From assembly GCA_024413595.1 (NCBI GenBank), contig JAKSUC010000014.1, positions 1-63,458 on the forward strand: 63,458 nt of DNA. The letters are read 5' to 3'. Within the stretch, counting starts at the first letter, position 1; each line of letters opens with the position of its first letter. A model generated the notes under the pieces. The model was given only the letters and a program-made list of their open reading frames with translations, was not told the origin of the DNA and made no database searches. Origin of the DNA: Bacteroidales bacterium. Lineage in GTDB: Bacteria > Bacteroidota > Bacteroidia > Bacteroidales > UBA3824. Position numbers and translations under genes: made by a program. This document shows, piece by piece, positions 18,268 to 26,585 of this stretch.

Positions 18268-18289
18268 AAAAAAGCGAAATAGCTTTTTT
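18268..18289 (+). terminator. Terminator of the CRISPR transcript
   Basis: AAAAAAGC (18268-18275), a GAAATA loop and GCTTTTTT (18282-18289) form a short terminator 8 nt after the last repeat. GCGAAATA at 18274 can alternatively pair with TATTTCGC at 18310-18317, which would overlap the next promoter. Confidence 0.65.
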
Positions 18290-18304
18290 GTATATTTTAA
18301 TAAG

Positions 18305-18336
18305 TTTGTTATTTCGCAGAGATTTGATTATTTTTG
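18305..18336 (+). promoter_or_regulatory. Consensus promoter of the ptuA-ptuB(-cas13b) genes
   Basis: TTTG (18305-18308), 20 nt, then TATTTTTG (18329-18336) match the Bacteroidota promoter exactly. The ATG of the ATPase gene lies 26 nt downstream. It shows that the nuclease genes are not simply read from the array promoter. Confidence 0.8.
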
Positions 18337-18362
18337 CAGAAGAATAATAAACAGCAACCATT

Positions 18363-20114
18363 ATGAATAATATAGAAGTATCAAAAATATTTTATGATAA
18401 GGAATTAGATCAAGATATATATAATTATTTAGATAGTATAAAATTTAATCCGTTAAAAAGTAGAATAAATGTCAATACAGAAAAAATAGAAAATTTTTTA
18501 TGTAGTTTTTTGGGTTTAAATTCATTGCAAGAAGAACAACCAAATTATATCAATGATATTTTAAAGACATCTCCTAATATTCAGAGAATATTTATTATGG
18601 TTGCATACATTTTTTTCTCAAAAGATGTTTTTGATTTTTTTCTTTCATGCAATTTAATTAAATGTAAGGGAATATGTAATATAAATGAAGATGATAATAT
18701 ATTATTTTTATTATTGAAATATAGTGGTGCTACTCTTATTCAAAGAGACGAATTTTCTATAAATTATACTAATGCTCTTTGTTCTTCTACTTTTGGAAAA
18801 AGTCTTAAACAATTATTGATACTTCGTTTTCAACATACATTTAATATTGAAAAATATTCATTTAATGATGAATTGTTTTATGAAATATGTAAAAAAGCAG
18901 AATTAAACAAGGCATTAGGATTAGATTTTGATATATTTCAAAATTGGTTAGAAGGTAATAATTTAGGAAATTATATATATAATGTTGAAATAACAGATTT
19001 TATTTGTATAGAAAATATTCAACTAAATTTTGAAGAGTCAAAAGAGATTTATATTCTTGGAGAAAATGGTGATGGAAAATCATTAATATTAGATGCTATA
19101 TTTATAACATTTGCAGGTCGTGTTATTGAAGAAGCGTCTTCAAAAGATGCCTCTTCTGCAATTGATATGTTAAAAAATTCACGTTCTTCAAGTTTTGATG
19201 GTTTTGATAAATTGCGTCATTATGGAACAAATTCTCCTAATATTTTACCAAAAATATTTGCTTATGGAACTCATCGAGGACGAATTAGTTCAATAGAGAC
19301 CGCTGATAAATTAGGATTTATGACATTGTTTGATACCGAAATTACATTAGTAGATCCTTCTGCATGGATAAAAGAGGTTCGTTATCGAGAATTGTCGGCT
19401 AATAAAAATGAAACATCTTCAACTTTAGCTTCTAATAATAGCGTAATAGCTTTACAAAATGTGTTTGACAAATTGTTAGACAAAAAGGTAGAGATAAAGA
19501 TAGATGATGAGATAAAATATATAGAAAATGGAGCGTTAGTTAATTTTTCTGAATTATCAGAGGGGTATAGAACAACTCTAATTTTTGTGTGTGATTTGCT
19601 ATATCGATTTTATAAATACAAGATGGAATATAATTCTAATGGAATATTTTCTGTAAAAGGTGTAGTTTTGATAGATGAGATAGATGCACATTTACATCCA
19701 CGTTGGCAACGAACAATAGTTTCACGTTTAAGATTGTTGTTTCCTAATGTTCAATTTATTATGACAACTCATAGTCCTCATATTATTCAAGGAGCGTCAC
19801 AAGATGCAATAATATTTCGTGCTTATCGAGATGAAAAAGGTTGTACTTGTGTATCAGAACCTTATCTAAGAAATAATCTTAATGATATGATGATAAATAC
19901 TTTAACAACATCTCCTTTATTTGGACTTGAAGATGCACGAATGCAAACCGAAAATGACAATTCTGATACTTCTGATACATATTTAATATCAAAAATTGAG
20001 CGTTTTGTACGAGAAGATATTGCAAATAGTTCAACCAAAACATATATATCTTCAACCGAAATTGATGATATTATTGCAAGAGCAAAACAGAAAATACTAT
20101 CAGAAAAACATTAA
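18363..20114 (+). CDS. ptuA: Septu-like defence ATPase PtuA
   Basis: This 583-aa protein has an ABC/RecF-type ATPase core: Walker A GENGDGKS at 233-240, a signature-like LSEGYR at 398-403, Walker B GVVLIDEIDAH with Asp438-Glu439, and the H-loop TTHSPHI at 468-474. This core next to an HNH gene is the layout of the Septu defence system, in which the PtuA ATPase and PtuB nuclease form a complex that blocks phage growth. Residues 1-205 precede the core as a largely helical region that I do not recognise. Cytoplasmic, no membrane segment. ptuB follows after 11 nt and cas13b after a further 96 nt. Call confident for the pair, less so for exact Septu subtype. Confidence 0.85.
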   Translation: MNNIEVSKIFYDKELDQDIYNYLDSIKFNPLKSRINVNTEKIENFLCSFLGLNSLQEEQPNYINDILKTSPNIQRIFIMVAYIFFSKDVFDFFLSCNLIKCKGICNINEDDNILFLLLKYSGATLIQRDEFSINYTNALCSSTFGKSLKQLLILRFQHTFNIEKYSFNDELFYEICKKAELNKALGLDFDIFQNWLEGNNLGNYIYNVEITDFICIENIQLNFEESKEIYILGENGDGKSLILDAIFITFAGRVIEEASSKDASSAIDMLKNSRSSSFDGFDKLRHYGTNSPNILPKIFAYGTHRGRISSIETADKLGFMTLFDTEITLVDPSAWIKEVRYRELSANKNETSSTLASNNSVIALQNVFDKLLDKKVEIKIDDEIKYIENGALVNFSELSEGYRTTLIFVCDLLYRFYKYKMEYNSNGIFSVKGVVLIDEIDAHLHPRWQRTIVSRLRLLFPNVQFIMTTHSPHIIQGASQDAIIFRAYRDEKGCTCVSEPYLRNNLNDMMINTLTTSPLFGLEDARMQTENDNSDTSDTYLISKIERFVREDIANSSTKTYISSTEIDDIIARAKQKILSEKH

Positions 20115-20125
20115 TATTTTGTGTT

Positions 20126-20959
20126 ATGCGACATATAGATAAAGATCTTAATGATATACCAAATTCTTTGAAACCAGCTACAAAATATTATTTTGCAGAT
20201 GGAAAAATTCCAAAGTCGGCTGAAAAAACACATTTAGTTAGAGTTGAAATGTCAAAAACTGGAATTTATTCAGAAGATGCTGATGCTTTGTATAAATCAA
20301 AGGATATTAAAGAAAAATTAGAGTCAATTTATTATCATAAATGCGCATATTGTGAGCAAAAGGTTGAAGCATATCATGTAGAGCATTATAGACCAAAAAA
20401 TGGTTATCATAATAAAGATCATCAACAACATAAAGGTTATCCATATTTTGCGTTAAGTTGGGATAATCTTTTGTTGTCTTGTACTACTTGTAATTCTAAA
20501 AAAGGAAGTAAATTTGATATTAAAGGAACAAGAGTAAATTTATCTATTGTTTCTGATTTTAATGGAGATTGGGAAAATTACAATTCTTTATCATTAATAA
20601 GTGATCAAAAAGAAGAACCTTTGTTGTTAAATCCAGAACGTTGTAACCCTGATTTACATTTAAATTTTCATAAAGATGGTTCTGTTGTTCCAAAAACACC
20701 ACAAGGAAGCTACACAATAGAAACTTGTGATCTTAATAGAACATATCTTAGAGATAATCGTCGAAAAATTATTGATGAATTTAAAAAGAGAATAGAAAGT
20801 ATAATTATAAGTGATAGTGAAAATTTAATAAAACGTCTTGAAGAAGAAATATCTTTTTTTATGAAGAACTCATTAAATAATAACCTTGAATATACATTGT
20901 TTCGTAAACAATCATTACATTGGCTTAATGAAATAATTTCTGAAATAGTTAATTCTTAA
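20126..20959 (+). CDS. ptuB: Septu-like HNH nuclease PtuB
   Basis: This 277-aa protein carries an HNH nuclease domain of the PtuB type: CAYC (73-76), HVEHYRPK with His87, the phrase YFALSWDNLLLSC with Asn114, and CTTCNSKKG (119-127). The two CxxC pairs bind structural zinc and His/Asn are the expected catalytic residues. Residues 1-60 are a polar N-terminal arm, and about 200-277 a helical tail. In Septu the HNH subunit is the nuclease effector activated with PtuA. The start lies 11 nt after the ptuA stop, so the two are surely cotranscribed. All key HNH residues are present, so it should be active. Confidence 0.88.
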   Translation: MRHIDKDLNDIPNSLKPATKYYFADGKIPKSAEKTHLVRVEMSKTGIYSEDADALYKSKDIKEKLESIYYHKCAYCEQKVEAYHVEHYRPKNGYHNKDHQQHKGYPYFALSWDNLLLSCTTCNSKKGSKFDIKGTRVNLSIVSDFNGDWENYNSLSLISDQKEEPLLLNPERCNPDLHLNFHKDGSVVPKTPQGSYTIETCDLNRTYLRDNRRKIIDEFKKRIESIIISDSENLIKRLEEEISFFMKNSLNNNLEYTLFRKQSLHWLNEIISEIVNS

Positions 20960-21055
20960 ATTTTATCAAGTAGATTTTGTTTTGTAGTTTTTTTTTTGTT
21001 ATTTGCATTTCTATTATTTACGAATAATTAATTTATTTTATTAAACATTGTATTT

Positions 21056-24000
21056 ATGGAAGGACTTGATTTAACGAATGAAACATTACAATCATGTTTT
21101 GCTACATACTTGAATATGGCACAATGTAATGCGAATATTGTTTTGAAAGATATAATCAATAGATTAAAATTGAGTGATATAAATAAAGACGTAAGATTTT
21201 ATTATAATGACGATGGTAAAATAGTAAGAAATGATTTTGATGCAGGTTCATGTCATAAAGCTGTTATTCTTACTCAAGATTTTTTGGACCCTCTAACAGA
21301 AACTAATCCTGAAATAGTAGAAAAACTAAAAATAAAATTTCTTAGAGCATTCCCTTTTTTGGTTCCAATGTTAAGTATGACAGATTTCTACAAATTTACT
21401 AAAAATGATAAATTGTGTTATATAACCAATCTGTCAGAAGATAAAAATACAGATGTTCATGCAGTATTGACACATGAAACAGATTTATTAAAGAAAAATA
21501 GTATTGTTAATGTGGCTGAAAAATTGAGACAAGTATTAAATGTTCTAAATTTTTACAGAAATAATGCTTCTCATTATTGTAAGTTAACATCAGAAAGATT
21601 GGAAGAAATAGAACCAGATAGTAATAAAGTTGCAATTGCTTTAGATGGTGTGTTTATTAAAGCTCTTGAAGTAATAAAAAAGAGATTTAAACTATACGGA
21701 AAACAAAAAAATGGTAGAAATCTTCAATTTATTAAAGATGCTAAATTTTCAAAAATAGATTTTAGAAAACCCAATGGTATCAAAGAACCAAATTTTAAAT
21801 GGTCGCATTGTTTTTATTATAGAGATAACGGATATTATACTATGTCTAAAATGGCTGTAGTATTTATGTCTTGTTTATTTATAGAAAAATCATTTGCAAC
21901 TCAGTTTTTTGATCAGATGCAAGAAACATTTTATCAAAATATTCAAAAAGAAGAGTATAAAATGTGGCTTAGGGAAATTTACTCTTGTTTTCATATAAGA
22001 CTTCCTAAAAAGAATATAAATCCTTATGATAATATGATGATTTTAGGACTTGATATGTTAAATGAGGTAATAAAATGTCCTAATGAATTGTTTGATTGTT
22101 TGAGAACCGAAGATCAAGATATATTTAGAAAGAAAGTTGATGTACTTAGAAATAGAGGTAATCTTTTAGGAGATTTTATTACAGAAGAACTCAAGGAAAC
22201 ATTTAAAAATCTTGATAAGGCAGAAGATAATTCTTTGATAGAAATAGATAATTCTGATCCAAATGCTGAAACTGTTTTGTTGAAACGTGCTACCGATAGA
22301 TTTCCTATACTTGCAATGAAATGGATTGACAAAATGAAATTGTTTAATTCATTGCGTTTTCAAGTTATCTATGGAATTTATCATGATGTTTTTAAAAATA
22401 ATGAAACTGGAGAAAAAGTAATAAAAAAATGTTGTGATAATCAATTGCGTACAAGATGGATTTCTAAGAATTTAACAACATTTGGAAGAATAAATGAGAT
22501 AGAAAAGTTTCGCAATGAAAGTTGGGATGGAAAATCAATAATTCATAAGTTTGAAGAAAAAACAAGTGAAAAAAAAGACAAAGTTGAAAATAATCTTGAT
22601 CCTTGGATTACAGATATTTATACTCAATATGTTGTTGAAGATGGTCATATTGGAATAAAGGATTTAGATAATAATAATGTTTCTATTCCAAATATTATAG
22701 GAAAAGAATTTAAGGAGATAAAAAATGAAAGTCCTGACTATTGGCTCAGTCTTTATGATTTACCAGCAATGGTTTTTCATAAATATCTAAATTTAGATAC
22801 TGAAAATGTTATTAAACAATACAAAAGGAATTATAATAAATTTTTTGATGCTGTAATTAACAATGATATCAATTTGTCTTGTGATAACTTTGAAAATATT
22901 GAAGATTACAAAAAAAATATTGAGGAAAAATATAAAATTAAATGGAAGGATATTCCAACAAAAATACAAGATTATTTGTATCCTCTTGAAAAACGAGGAA
23001 CAATTCTAAGTAAAAGGAAAACTTTGGTAGAGTATGCTAAAGATATTATTTCAAATGAATTAGAAGATACAATATCTCGTATTACAGCCCTTGATGATTA
23101 TTCGTTTGAAAGTAAAATAGATGAAAAAAATCCTAAATTTAAACAGTTTTTGCCAGGAAATTTAGCTAAGTTTCTTGTAACGGATATTGTTAAATTTCAG
23201 AAATTTACAGATAAACAAGATAAACCAACTGGAATTAATTTTAATGTGTTGCAAGCCAAGTTGGCAACTTTTTCAACAGAAAATGATTATGATAATCTTG
23301 TTATAATATTTAATAACCTTAAAATGTTAAAAGGAGAATCTGCAGAACATCCTTTTATTGATAAAATAATAAGTTCAGAAGATGCAAAACCTCAGAATGT
23401 GGTTCAATTTTATAGTAAATATTTGCATGCTAAACAAACTTATTTAATTGATAAGAAAAGTAAAAATATACCTAAGTCAAATAATCTAAATTCTGTTATT
23501 GAATCTATTATGACTAAAGCAAATGGTTTGTCATCTAAAATGAGAAAAGAAGTTTTTTCTAAGGATGAAAATCTAATTTTTGATTTAGTTAATAAAGGAA
23601 AGAAAAATGACATTTTTAAGAAAAAAGATTTAGTTGCTAAATATGCCACTGATTTAAGTTATGATTTTTCTGATATGTATTTTTTACATCCAAATAAAAA
23701 GAAATGGATGCCTAATTATGATATTAAAGAAGTTGCAGAATCTTATAAGAAAACTACTACTTTACCAAATGGAATTTTTTGTAAAGAAATAAGAAAAAAA
23801 TTAGAATCTACTTTCCCTAATATAAAAAGTAAACTTGTAGGAAAAGAGCATGTAAATATAACATGTTTATTAGAATGTTATATTCAAGAAATGGATGATG
23901 CACCACAATGTTTTTATAAATTTCCCCGAACATATCCTGTTTTTACAAAACTTGATAAAGTAAATTGTAATAATGGTCAAGAAAGTGAAATAATATATAG

Positions 24001-24874
24001 AACAAAAAATGAATTTCATTTTAAAGATGAATCAAATAAAACAATAAAACTTTTTGATGTAGAATTACAAAAATATATAAAAAATAGAAATCGAGATAGT
24101 GATTTTGATGAAATTACAGAAATTAAAGATTTAAAGAAACTTTATAATGAATATCAAATTCAAGAAAGTGCAATAAATAGAATTTCAGTTCAAGACTTTT
24201 TATTATTTATAATAAGTAAAGATATTATTGTTGAAAATTTAAAATCAGGCAAAAATGATGTGAATATTGCAGAGTATAAACTTAAGGACGTTAATCCTAA
24301 TGGAAAGACTGGTTTATTAGCTACTGTTATTGATTTGCCAATTCAAGTATCTGATTTTAACAAAGAGTTGAAGACAATCAATTGGCATTTTGTAATTAGA
24401 GATTATGCTCGCATCTTTACTATACTTAATGATCATAGACTTCAGAAAATGCTTGCTCTTGTAAATTTATCAGAATTTAACTCAGAACAAATTCAAGATG
24501 AATTTGCAGAATATGACCGTAATAGAATTAAAGCTTTTGAAACAATTATTGATTTTGAGAAAAAAGTAAATTCTATTGAGTTTATTAGAAATAAAATGAA
24601 TGAGGATATTCAAATTAATAAGTATTCTAATTTCAAAAATTTAATAGATTTTATTAAAGAATATTTAGTAAGTATTAAAAATATTAGTGATTTATCTATA
24701 TTTGATTTTGATACTCTAATAAATTTAAGAAATGATTTTGCTCATGGAGATTATCCTCTTAATTCTTATTTTGAAATTATATCAATTACTTCGGAAGATA
24801 ATAAAATTAATCTTTCTACTATGATGGTTGATAAAATCAAAATGTTAGTGAAAAATATTATAGATAATTTATAA
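21056..24874 (+). CDS. cas13b: CRISPR-associated RNA-guided RNase Cas13b (type VI-B effector)
   Basis: This 1272-aa protein has two HEPN RxxxxH motifs, RNNASH at 168-173 and RNDFAH at 1225-1230, near the two ends; that placement separates Cas13b from Cas13a, c and d. Cas13b landmarks between them include FYYRDNGYYTMSKMAVVFMS followed by CLFIEKS (about 253-280) and RATDRFPILAMKWID with LRFQV (from 411), which match the family's DRFPyFALrYiDE..LRFQ block. The protein binds crRNA (spacer 5', repeat 3') and cleaves target RNA; the same centre gives collateral RNase activity and crRNA processing is also done by Cas13b. At 1272 aa it is somewhat longer than usual (about 1100-1230). The 96-nt gap after ptuB is very AT-rich without an exact promoter. 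Both HEPN centres are intact. Confidence 0.94.
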   Translation: MEGLDLTNETLQSCFATYLNMAQCNANIVLKDIINRLKLSDINKDVRFYYNDDGKIVRNDFDAGSCHKAVILTQDFLDPLTETNPEIVEKLKIKFLRAFPFLVPMLSMTDFYKFTKNDKLCYITNLSEDKNTDVHAVLTHETDLLKKNSIVNVAEKLRQVLNVLNFYRNNASHYCKLTSERLEEIEPDSNKVAIALDGVFIKALEVIKKRFKLYGKQKNGRNLQFIKDAKFSKIDFRKPNGIKEPNFKWSHCFYYRDNGYYTMSKMAVVFMSCLFIEKSFATQFFDQMQETFYQNIQKEEYKMWLREIYSCFHIRLPKKNINPYDNMMILGLDMLNEVIKCPNELFDCLRTEDQDIFRKKVDVLRNRGNLLGDFITEELKETFKNLDKAEDNSLIEIDNSDPNAETVLLKRATDRFPILAMKWIDKMKLFNSLRFQVIYGIYHDVFKNNETGEKVIKKCCDNQLRTRWISKNLTTFGRINEIEKFRNESWDGKSIIHKFEEKTSEKKDKVENNLDPWITDIYTQYVVEDGHIGIKDLDNNNVSIPNIIGKEFKEIKNESPDYWLSLYDLPAMVFHKYLNLDTENVIKQYKRNYNKFFDAVINNDINLSCDNFENIEDYKKNIEEKYKIKWKDIPTKIQDYLYPLEKRGTILSKRKTLVEYAKDIISNELEDTISRITALDDYSFESKIDEKNPKFKQFLPGNLAKFLVTDIVKFQKFTDKQDKPTGINFNVLQAKLATFSTENDYDNLVIIFNNLKMLKGESAEHPFIDKIISSEDAKPQNVVQFYSKYLHAKQTYLIDKKSKNIPKSNNLNSVIESIMTKANGLSSKMRKEVFSKDENLIFDLVNKGKKNDIFKKKDLVAKYATDLSYDFSDMYFLHPNKKKWMPNYDIKEVAESYKKTTTLPNGIFCKEIRKKLESTFPNIKSKLVGKEHVNITCLLECYIQEMDDAPQCFYKFPRTYPVFTKLDKVNCNNGQESEIIYRTKNEFHFKDESNKTIKLFDVELQKYIKNRNRDSDFDEITEIKDLKKLYNEYQIQESAINRISVQDFLLFIISKDIIVENLKSGKNDVNIAEYKLKDVNPNGKTGLLATVIDLPIQVSDFNKELKTINWHFVIRDYARIFTILNDHRLQKMLALVNLSEFNSEQIQDEFAEYDRNRIKAFETIIDFEKKVNSIEFIRNKMNEDIQINKYSNFKNLIDFIKEYLVSIKNISDLSIFDFDTLINLRNDFAHGDYPLNSYFEIISITSEDNKINLSTMMVDKIKMLVKNIIDNL

Positions 24875-24895
24875 AACTTTCTTTTATTAAAATTA

Positions 24896-24935
24896 AAAAT
24901 CCATCCGATTGTTAAAAAATAGGATGGATTTTTTT
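24896..24935 (+). terminator. Terminator after cas13b
   Basis: AAATCCATCC pairs with GGATGGATTT and seven T residues follow, 22 nt after the cas13b stop. Confidence 0.85.
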
Positions 24936-24970
24936 AGTTTCTTATTTTATCTAGTTATATTGATAATCTT

Positions 24971-26017
24971 TTAAGTTTTTTCTAAATCTTTCATATTATC
25001 AAATGATATATTAATTGAATTTACAATTTCATTAATATCAATAAATTGTTCAATTTTATTTTTTTCTAAGTATTTATAAAGTAAAGTCCATAATAAGAAA
25101 AAATTAGTTGTAAGAAAATAATAAAATTCTTTGTAATTTTTTAATTTAGATCTATTGCTCTTAAAATGAGAAAAATTATCTCCATGAAATCTATTATTTC
25201 GAGATGTATATAAAATACCAATAACTAAAGCTAATTTCCTTTCAATAGGAATTTCAATACCATCAAATTGTTTGCCTACTTTTAAAATGTAATTTTTGAA
25301 AGCAAGAACCGCATTGTGCATAGTAGGCGCAATTAAACAATCATTTCCATTGTTTAAATTTCTTTGAAATTCTTCATTAAAATATTTATTAACAATAGTA
25401 TTATATAAAGTATCGCCTAAGGCTATTTTAATTCGTTCTTTGATAAAATAAACTTGTGAATTATCTTCGTTTAATGAATAATCTGAAGATAATTCTTCTG
25501 GCGTGGCATTTCTTGTAATATTTGGATTATTTGCAATTTTGTTTAAACAAAAATTAATTGCAGATATAGGCATCTCGTCAATAATTCTATTAATTAGATT
25601 TTTAATTTGTTTATTATTATTATAAAGTGGAATAAATACTTTTTCAGAAATAGTTAATATATTTTTATTTGTAGATTTATTGTCAGATTTAATTGATTTC
25701 AAATATTTCCCTATTAAAATTTCAAAAGGTCTCCAACATAAATCAAATGCCATATCTGGTCTATATGGAAGTTCTTCATAAATATCTAAAATAATAGAAA
25801 ATATTTTATCGATATCTGCATTTTGTGGATTTGACAAAACTTGGTAAGTATTTGGTAAAACCAAACAAGGATTTAATATTTGTTTTAAATTGTGTTTTGC
25901 TAAGTAAGTATCAAGATCTTTTTGTAATTGTGATTTCCATACATTGTTTTCGTGCCAATGCTGATTGTAATTAATTCTGTCTTGTATCCAAAGCTTTTCT
26001 TTTACGTCTTCTGTCAT
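24971..26017 (-). CDS. Uncharacterised protein with RxxxxH (HEPN-like) motif, convergent with cas13b
   Basis: I do not recognise this 348-aa protein. In its C-terminal third it has SRNNRFHGDNFSHFKS, giving an RNNRFH (RxxxxH) motif at about residues 273-278 inside a helical region (ERKLALVIGILYTS before, YYFLTTNFFLLWTLLYKYLE after), as in HEPN-type RNases. The rest is helical; no zinc or P-loop motif. The frame extends to an ATG at 26104, but those 29 residues look like translated AT-rich leader, so MTEDVKEKLW at 26017 is preferred. It points toward cas13b with the terminator between them. It does not look like Csx27 or Csx28 (both smaller). A defence or toxin role is inferred from position and motif only. 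Confidence 0.6.
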   Translation of the reverse strand: MTEDVKEKLWIQDRINYNQHWHENNVWKSQLQKDLDTYLAKHNLKQILNPCLVLPNTYQVLSNPQNADIDKIFSIILDIYEELPYRPDMAFDLCWRPFEILIGKYLKSIKSDNKSTNKNILTISEKVFIPLYNNNKQIKNLINRIIDEMPISAINFCLNKIANNPNITRNATPEELSSDYSLNEDNSQVYFIKERIKIALGDTLYNTIVNKYFNEEFQRNLNNGNDCLIAPTMHNAVLAFKNYILKVGKQFDGIEIPIERKLALVIGILYTSRNNRFHGDNFSHFKSNRSKLKNYKEFYYFLTTNFFLLWTLLYKYLEKNKIEQFIDINEIVNSINISFDNMKDLEKT

Positions 26018-26177
26018 AATAATATTCTTTAATATTTTTACCTCTAAAATACGATTAAAAAAAATTAAAGTCAATAATATTATAATATTTTTTATTAATC
26101 CCAAAAACTCAACTATTAGATATTAAAAAACTAAGATTGAAATGAAATTTTGATTGATGAGGGGAAATTTTAAAAAT

Positions 26178-26207
26178 AAAGAACGTAAAAATATTACGTT
26201 CTTTATT
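26178..26207 (-). terminator. Terminator of the small OB-fold gene
   Basis: AAAGAACGTAA pairs with TTACGTTCTTT around a 5-nt loop, 10 nt past the stop of the minus-strand gene at 26217. Confidence 0.75.
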
Positions 26208-26216
26208 CTCTGATTT

Positions 26217-26471
26217 TTAATTATTGGTTTCGATTTTTTTTATTTCCGTTGCTTTAAATCCTTCTTGTTCTTTCTTTTTATCAAATGATGATACAAACAT
26301 TCCTGATACAAGGTCTAAATCGTTAAAACCTTTGTCTTTTAAAAGTTTCGGTGATACGTAAATGCTTATGCTATTGAAATTTACAAAACCAAAACCTGCT
26401 TCGTTAAGTTTTATTTTTCCTTGAAATGGAAATGCTTCTGTTCTTAAGTCTAATTTAGCTTTCTTTGCCAT
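26217..26471 (-). CDS. Small cold-shock/OB-fold-like protein
   Basis: This 84-aa protein reads GKIKLNEAGFGFVNF, then ISIYVSPKLLKDKGFNDLDLVSG and ends FKATEIKKIE. The pattern of a strand with GFGF, a following I-YVSP strand, a turn with L..G and a final strand is that of cold-shock and Rho-type RNA-binding OB folds (compare GYGFLRS and [17 protein letters not shown] in Rho here). It is therefore a candidate nucleic-acid-binding protein, but the match is by eye only. ATG 26471 (MAKKAK) is preferred over the TTG at 26480. Confidence 0.55.
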   Translation of the reverse strand: MAKKAKLDLRTEAFPFQGKIKLNEAGFGFVNFNSISIYVSPKLLKDKGFNDLDLVSGMFVSSFDKKKEQEGFKATEIKKIETNN

Positions 26472-26528
26472 AATTTTCAATTATTTATGCCACAAAATTA
26501 GCTTTTTTTTTTACATTAACAAAATGTA

Positions 26529-26568
26529 GTAAGTAGAAATGAATTTTATAAATTAGTTTTCTACTTAC
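26529..26568 (-). terminator. Terminator of the TPM/zinc-ribbon operon
   Basis: GTAAGTAGAAA pairs with TTTCTACTTAC, 18 nt past the stop of the minus-strand gene at 26586. Confidence 0.6.
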
Positions 26569-26585
26569 CACTATAATTTTATAAA

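Noticed and set aside
21056..24874. Cas13a, Cas13c or Cas13d identity for the effector
   Set aside because: HEPN motifs lie at both ends of the protein and the repeat has GTTG...CAAC ends, which fit Cas13b; in Cas13a, c and d the first HEPN motif is internal and the repeats differ.
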